Assembly: GCA_016296565.1 (NCBI GenBank)
Contig: JAEDJB010000081.1
Location: 1-8,619 of the forward strand
Length of the DNA: 8,619 nucleotides
Source of the DNA: Oscillospiraceae bacterium
GTDB taxonomy: Bacteria; Bacillota; Clostridia; Oscillospirales; Oscillospiraceae
Direction of reading: 5' to 3'
The notes under the pieces are model-generated. The model did no database searches. It saw only the letters and a program-made list of their open reading frames with translations, and had not been told where the DNA came from. How positions within the stretch are numbered: the stretch's first letter is position 1; every line of letters starts with the position of its first letter. This document shows positions 6,099 to 8,619 of the stretch, in pieces. Position numbers and translations under genes: made by a program.

Positions 6099-6476
6099 TT
6101 ATGGGTCGTTTTGGGCCAGCAGGCGGAGCATCTCCGCCAGGTCGTCGGCGGTGAGGCCGCAGGCGGCGGCCAGAGAGAGGATCTTGGTCATGTGCTCCTC
6201 AATCTGGGTGAGATAGGCCTCCCGGACCAGCTGGGTGTTTTTTTCCGCTACGTAGCAGCCCTTGCCGGGGACGGTGTAGAGGTACCCGTCCTTTTCCAGC
6301 TCGTCGTAGGCCCGCTTGGTGGTGATGACGCTCACCCGCAGGTCCTTGGCCAGGGACCGGATGGAGGGCAAAGCGTCCCCGGGGCGCAGCTCCCCGGCCA
6401 GAACGGCGTTTTTGATCTGGGTGCAGATCTGCTCGTAGATGGGTTTGTCGTTGGCGTTGCTGATGAGAATATTCAC
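6099..6476 (-). CDS. GntR-family repressor, YtrA subfamily
   Basis: This 125-aa transcription regulator has an N-terminal winged helix-turn-helix (about 12-77) with the GntR pattern PIYEQI...LPSIRSLAKDLRVSV...YDELEKDGYLYTVPGKGCYV. A short helical tail (about 80-120) is typical of YtrA-type GntR proteins, which lack a large effector domain. I choose the GTG at 6476: the family match begins there, GGATGG lies 6 nt upstream, and the in-frame GTG at 6512 falls within the -10 region of the promoter and could not be in the message. It leads the operon and probably represses it by binding the palindrome over its own promoter. The inducer is unknown. Confidence 0.93.
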   Translation of the reverse strand: MNILISNANDKPIYEQICTQIKNAVLAGELRPGDALPSIRSLAKDLRVSVITTKRAYDELEKDGYLYTVPGKGCYVAEKNTQLVREAYLTQIEEHMTKILSLAAACGLTADDLAEMLRLLAQNDP

Positions 6477-6503
6477 ATGGCACCATCCATTCTGTTCATG
6501 TAC

Positions 6504-6520
6504 GGTATACACAGTATACC
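6504..6520. promoter_or_regulatory. Operator palindrome for the GntR/YtrA-type regulator
   Basis: GGTATAC-ACA-GTATACC is a perfect 7-bp inverted repeat with a 3-bp centre. It covers the -10 box and the predicted start of the gntR-ABC operon. This placement and symmetry suit a dimeric GntR autorepressor. The link to this regulator is inferred from position. Confidence 0.75.
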
Positions 6521-6541
6521 CGGTTATATGCCCCCTGTCAA
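6513..6541 (-). promoter_or_regulatory. Promoter of the gntR-ABC exporter operon
   Basis: A perfect TTGACA (6541-6536) and a TATACT (6518-6513), five of six matches to the -10 consensus, are separated by the optimal 17 nt. The -35 hexamer lies exactly in the loop between CCCCC (6531-6535) and GGGGG (6542-6546). Transcription should start near 6506, giving a roughly 30-nt leader before the GTG start. Confidence 0.88.
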
Positions 6542-6551
6542 GGGGGGTGCG

Positions 6552-7076
6552 TCATTCTGTGCAAAATAATGGGTCCTCCGCCCACTTAAACGGGTTTCCG
6601 TCGATGTAGGCCCAGGTGTCCAGGTACTCCCGTTGGTTCCGGATGATATGGTCGTAAAAGGATTTCTGCCAGATGGGCCGTCCGGATTGCTTGGAAACCC
6701 ATCGCTTCATCTGCCCAACGATGGTGGACAGGGTAGGGGCGGATAGTATCCGCCCGCTGTCGTCGATCGTCGTAATCCGCAGGATCGCGTGGATATAGTT
6801 GGGCATGATGACGTAATTATCCACGGTTACAGCGGGGTAATGGGTGGGGATGGCCAGGATGGCCTGTTCCGCGATGCGGCCATATTGGGACAGGGGAAGG
6901 CAGATTTGCGGGCGGCTGATAGCCGCCCCTACCTGGCGTTGGGGGTCAAAATAGGGACAATCATCAGACCAGAGGAGGGGTTTCCTTTGGTCTGTGCAGA
7001 TGGTGATGAAATACGCGCCGTGGGCGGCGTAGTCGTAATCCGGCAGCCGCAGGGGCTTTCGTTTGGGCTTATCCAT
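6552..7076 (-). CDS. REP-associated tyrosine transposase (RAYT, Y1/IS200-like) with altered HUH motif
   Basis: This 174-aa protein belongs to the Y1_Tnp/RAYT group, which nick and join single-stranded REP hairpins. Family features are RLPDYDYAAHGAYFITICT (11-28), YVIMPNYIHAIL (88-99), TIVGQMKRWVSKQ (118-130), WQKSFYDHIIRN (136-147) and YIDGNPFKWAEDPLF at the end. Tyr141 in the FYDHIIRN block is the likely nucleophile. The metal-binding HUH motif, normally His-x-His in MPNHIH, reads Tyr94-Ile95-His96 here, so activity is doubtful. Residues 49-56 (VGAAISRP) and 108-115 (GRILSAPT) are encoded by two 24-bp REP-like palindromes. The ATG overlaps the end of the AAA ATPase gene by 8 nt, with GGGAGG just upstream. 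Its stop lies 10 bp upstream of the gntR promoter's -35 box. Length is normal and the frame is intact. Confidence 0.88.
   Translation of the reverse strand: MDKPKRKPLRLPDYDYAAHGAYFITICTDQRKPLLWSDDCPYFDPQRQVGAAISRPQICLPLSQYGRIAEQAILAIPTHYPAVTVDNYVIMPNYIHAILRITTIDDSGRILSAPTLSTIVGQMKRWVSKQSGRPIWQKSFYDHIIRNQREYLDTWAYIDGNPFKWAEDPLFCTE
6733..6756. repeat. REP-like palindrome inside the RAYT gene, arm A
   Basis: GTAGG is followed by the hairpin GGGCGGATA/TATCCGCCC (6737-6745, 6747-6755). The 24 bp are the exact reverse complement of 3963-3986. In the gene they span the last base of codon 107 to the second base of codon 115 and so add eight codons' worth of length without shifting the frame. Confidence 0.9.
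6909..6932. repeat. REP-like palindrome inside the RAYT gene, arm B
   Basis: The hairpin GGGCGGCT/AGCCGCCC (6910-6917, 6921-6928) ends in CCTAC. The 24 bp are the exact reverse complement of 3911-3934. They coincide exactly with codons 49-56 of the transposase. Together with arm A it brackets 152 bp, with GTAGG at both outer ends as in the intergenic pair. Confidence 0.9.
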
Positions 7077-8469
7077 CCTCCCAATCCTCCGCGGTCAGTT
7101 CCATCAGGTCCTCCTTGGTGGGGTTCTCTGCCTTGGCCAGCCGGTCGGCCTGGCGGGCGATGGCGGTCTCGAAGCGGTTGCGCACCTCCCGGGCGTTGCC
7201 GAAGTTTTCGTCCCGGGTCTCGTAGAGCCGCTGGAAGGTCTCTTTGGCCAGCTCCTCCGCCTCCGGGGCGAGGGTGTAGCCGTTTTTCCTGCACAGGCTG
7301 TGGAAAATTTCCAGCAGCTGCGCCCCGTCGTAGTCCTCAAAGGTCAGGTATTTGTTGAACCGGCTCTCCAGGCCGGGGTTGCTGTGGATAAAGTTCCCCA
7401 TCAGGTCCGTGTACCCGGCCACGATAACGATGAGGTCCTTCCGGTGGTCCTCCATGGCCTTCAGCAGCACCTCGATGGCCTCCCGGCCAAAGTCGTTGGG
7501 GTTGTCCTGGGGGGCCAGGGCGTAGGCCTCGTCGATGAACAGCACCCCGCCCAGGGCGGACTGGACCACCTCGCTGGTCTTTAACGCGGTCTGGCCCACA
7601 TACCCCGCCACCAGGCCGGACCGGTCCACCTCCACCAGCTGGCCCCCGGACAGCACCCCGATGGCCTTGTACAGCTGGGCCAGCAGCCGGGCCACCGTTG
7701 TCTTGCCCGTGCCGGGGTTTCCCTGAAAGACCAGGTGCAGGGACATGGGGGGCACCGGCAGACCGGCCTCCTCCCGGAGCTTTCGCACCTTCACCAGGTT
7801 AATGAGGCTGTGCACGTCCGCCTTCACCTTCTCCAGGCCGCACAGCTCGTCCAAATGGGCCAGCAGCTCCTCCAGGGTGGGGTCTGTTTCCTCCGGCTGG
7901 GGTTCAGGGTCCGGCTGGGGCTGGCTGTCCGACGGCTTCACGGGCTGGGGGGCGGAGGAAGCTGGGGTCTGGGTGATGTACTGAGCGATGGAAATGGGGG
8001 TGCGGTCCCCGGGAAGGTTCTCCTGGTCGCACTGGGCGGCCAGTCCGTCCAGACAGGTCTGGATGGCGGCGGCCTCCTGGGGGCTCACCTGGCCGTCCGC
8101 TCCCGCCAGCAGCACCAGGAGCAGAGACAGGGGGGTTAAAAACCGCCGGGCGGTGCTGTGTCCGGTGCGCCTGTCGTAGTCCTTTAGCCGCTGCCAGAAG
8201 GGGGGCTCCGGGATAGGGCCGGCTTCGTCAGTGCGGGTCACCAGATCCCAGTAGAGCACCGGGGGCTCCGCGCCCAGGGCGTTGTACCAGTCGACGTGGG
8301 CGGGGGTCACGGGGGTTCCGCCGGCCTTCCACACCGCCAGGGCGCATTGGCGGAAGTATTCGTCCGCCCTCTGCCCCACCGCCAGGCGCAGGCCCGGATC
8401 GGGAAGCTGGCGGCGGAAGGCCCCCAGCAGGCGCTGGTATTCGGTTTGCAGCTGTCTGGCGTCCATCAT
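7069..8469 (-). CDS. AAA+ ATPase of the CbxX/CfxQ-SpoVK type with TerB-like N-terminal region
   Basis: This 466-aa protein has three parts. Residues 1-165 are an undefined helical region; within it, TPLSLLLVLLAGADGQVSPQ (112-131) resembles the acidic helix pair of TerB-like domains. Residues 166-198 are a Pro/Gln/Ser/Glu-rich linker, likely disordered. From about 199 comes one AAA+ module: LDELCGLEKVK box, Walker A GNPGTGKTT (250-258), pore-loop candidate GYVGQT (289-294), Walker B VLFIDEA (309-315), sensor-1 region VIVAGY (348-353), arginine finger in GLESRF (Arg370) and sensor-2 GNAREVRN (424-431). Such ATPases form hexamers that remodel protein partners; SpoVK acts in sporulation and CbbX on Rubisco. 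No partner is visible here. Two ATG codons stand in a row at the start; AGGAGGG 6 nt before the first supports 8469. The 3' end overlaps the transposase start. Confidence 0.9.
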   Translation of the reverse strand: MMDARQLQTEYQRLLGAFRRQLPDPGLRLAVGQRADEYFRQCALAVWKAGGTPVTPAHVDWYNALGAEPPVLYWDLVTRTDEAGPIPEPPFWQRLKDYDRRTGHSTARRFLTPLSLLLVLLAGADGQVSPQEAAAIQTCLDGLAAQCDQENLPGDRTPISIAQYITQTPASSAPQPVKPSDSQPQPDPEPQPEETDPTLEELLAHLDELCGLEKVKADVHSLINLVKVRKLREEAGLPVPPMSLHLVFQGNPGTGKTTVARLLAQLYKAIGVLSGGQLVEVDRSGLVAGYVGQTALKTSEVVQSALGGVLFIDEAYALAPQDNPNDFGREAIEVLLKAMEDHRKDLIVIVAGYTDLMGNFIHSNPGLESRFNKYLTFEDYDGAQLLEIFHSLCRKNGYTLAPEAEELAKETFQRLYETRDENFGNAREVRNRFETAIARQADRLAKAENPTKEDLMELTAEDWEDG

Positions 8470-8522
8470 GGGTAGCCCTCCTTTTTTGCCCCGGGGGCGG
8501 AAATTCTTCTTTGATACTAATT

Positions 8523-8551
8523 CTTAATAAAAACCAAAGGTTTTTGTTAAG
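8523..8551. repeat. 29-bp AT-rich palindrome upstream of the AAA ATPase gene
   Basis: CTTAA(T)AAAAACC-AAA-GGTTTTT(G)TTAAG is symmetric apart from one mismatched pair. On the minus strand the hairpin ends in a T-rich arm, so it could weakly terminate an upstream transcript, or it could be an operator for the ATPase gene. It is 54 bp before the ATG. No convincing -35/-10 pair was found nearby. Confidence 0.5.
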
Positions 8552-8553
8552 AA

Positions 8554-8599
8554 GGCACCGCGAATCGCGTTGCCCTTTTGTGGCTTTTTGCCACAAAAG
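8554..8599. repeat. Two adjacent hairpins at the right window edge
   Basis: GGCACCGCG-AAT-CGCGTTGCC (8554-8574, one mismatch) is followed directly by CTTTTGTGGC-TTTTT-GCCACAAAAG (8575-8599, perfect 10-bp stem). Neither has a clean U tract on either strand, so a terminator call is weak. The adjacency looks like a dispersed non-coding repeat. The rest of 8470-8619 contains only the ATPase ribosome site and the palindrome at 8523-8551. Confidence 0.55.
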
Positions 8600-8619
8600 C
8601 CGTCTCATGCAGTTCTTGA

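Noticed and set aside
6477..6512. GTG at 6512 as the start of the GntR regulator
   Set aside because: It lies within the -10 box and upstream of the predicted transcription start; the family match begins at 6476.
8470..8619. Clear sigma-A promoter for the AAA ATPase gene
   Set aside because: TTAACA and TAGTAT-like hexamers occur, but none pair at acceptable spacing.

Overview
The window reads as chromosomal DNA of a GC-rich, low-copy-repeat-bearing member of the Clostridia, most like gut Oscillospiraceae/Ruminococcaceae. This is inferred from strong AGGAGG ribosome sites, a T-box leader, a YtrA-type GntR/ABC cassette, a SpoVK/CbxX-type AAA ATPase and the GC-rich 'GTAGGGGCGG' palindromes. The species cannot be fixed from the sequence alone. 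Every convincing gene lies on the minus strand, so transcription runs from high to low coordinates.

Right part (8619 to 6552): a short intergenic stretch full of inverted repeats precedes a 466-aa AAA+ ATPase with a CbxX/SpoVK-type motor, a Pro/Gln-rich linker and a possible TerB-like N-terminal part. Its stop codon overlaps by 8 nt the start of a 174-aa REP-associated Y1 (IS200-like) transposase, or RAYT. The RAYT gene is the oddest object here. Its reading frame contains two 24-bp palindromes identical to palindromes in an intergenic repeat about 2.8 kb away, and its HUH motif reads Tyr-Ile-His instead of His-Ile-His.

Middle (6541 to 3135): a five-gene operon starts from a near-consensus promoter whose -10 box sits inside a perfect 17-bp operator palindrome. 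The order is a YtrA-subfamily GntR repressor, an ABC-2 exporter ATPase, then three tandem paralogous small ABC-2 permeases of 195, 201 and 203 aa. The first four genes are tightly packed. A 273-bp gap holding four REP-like hairpins, in two inverted pairs, separates the second and third permeases.

Left part (3046 to 57): a methionine importer operon, metN-metI-metQ, is driven by a TTGACA-17-TAAATT promoter and preceded by a T-box leader. The leader's specifier AUG and UGGU bulge both fit tRNA-Met, so uncharged tRNA-Met should allow read-through into the importer genes. A strong hairpin terminator closes the operon, and one more REP-like palindrome lies at the window edge.

If anything here is new, it is the relation between the RAYT gene and its palindromes. 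The gene carries in frame the same two arms that form the intergenic pair, bracketing the part that codes for the altered HUH motif.
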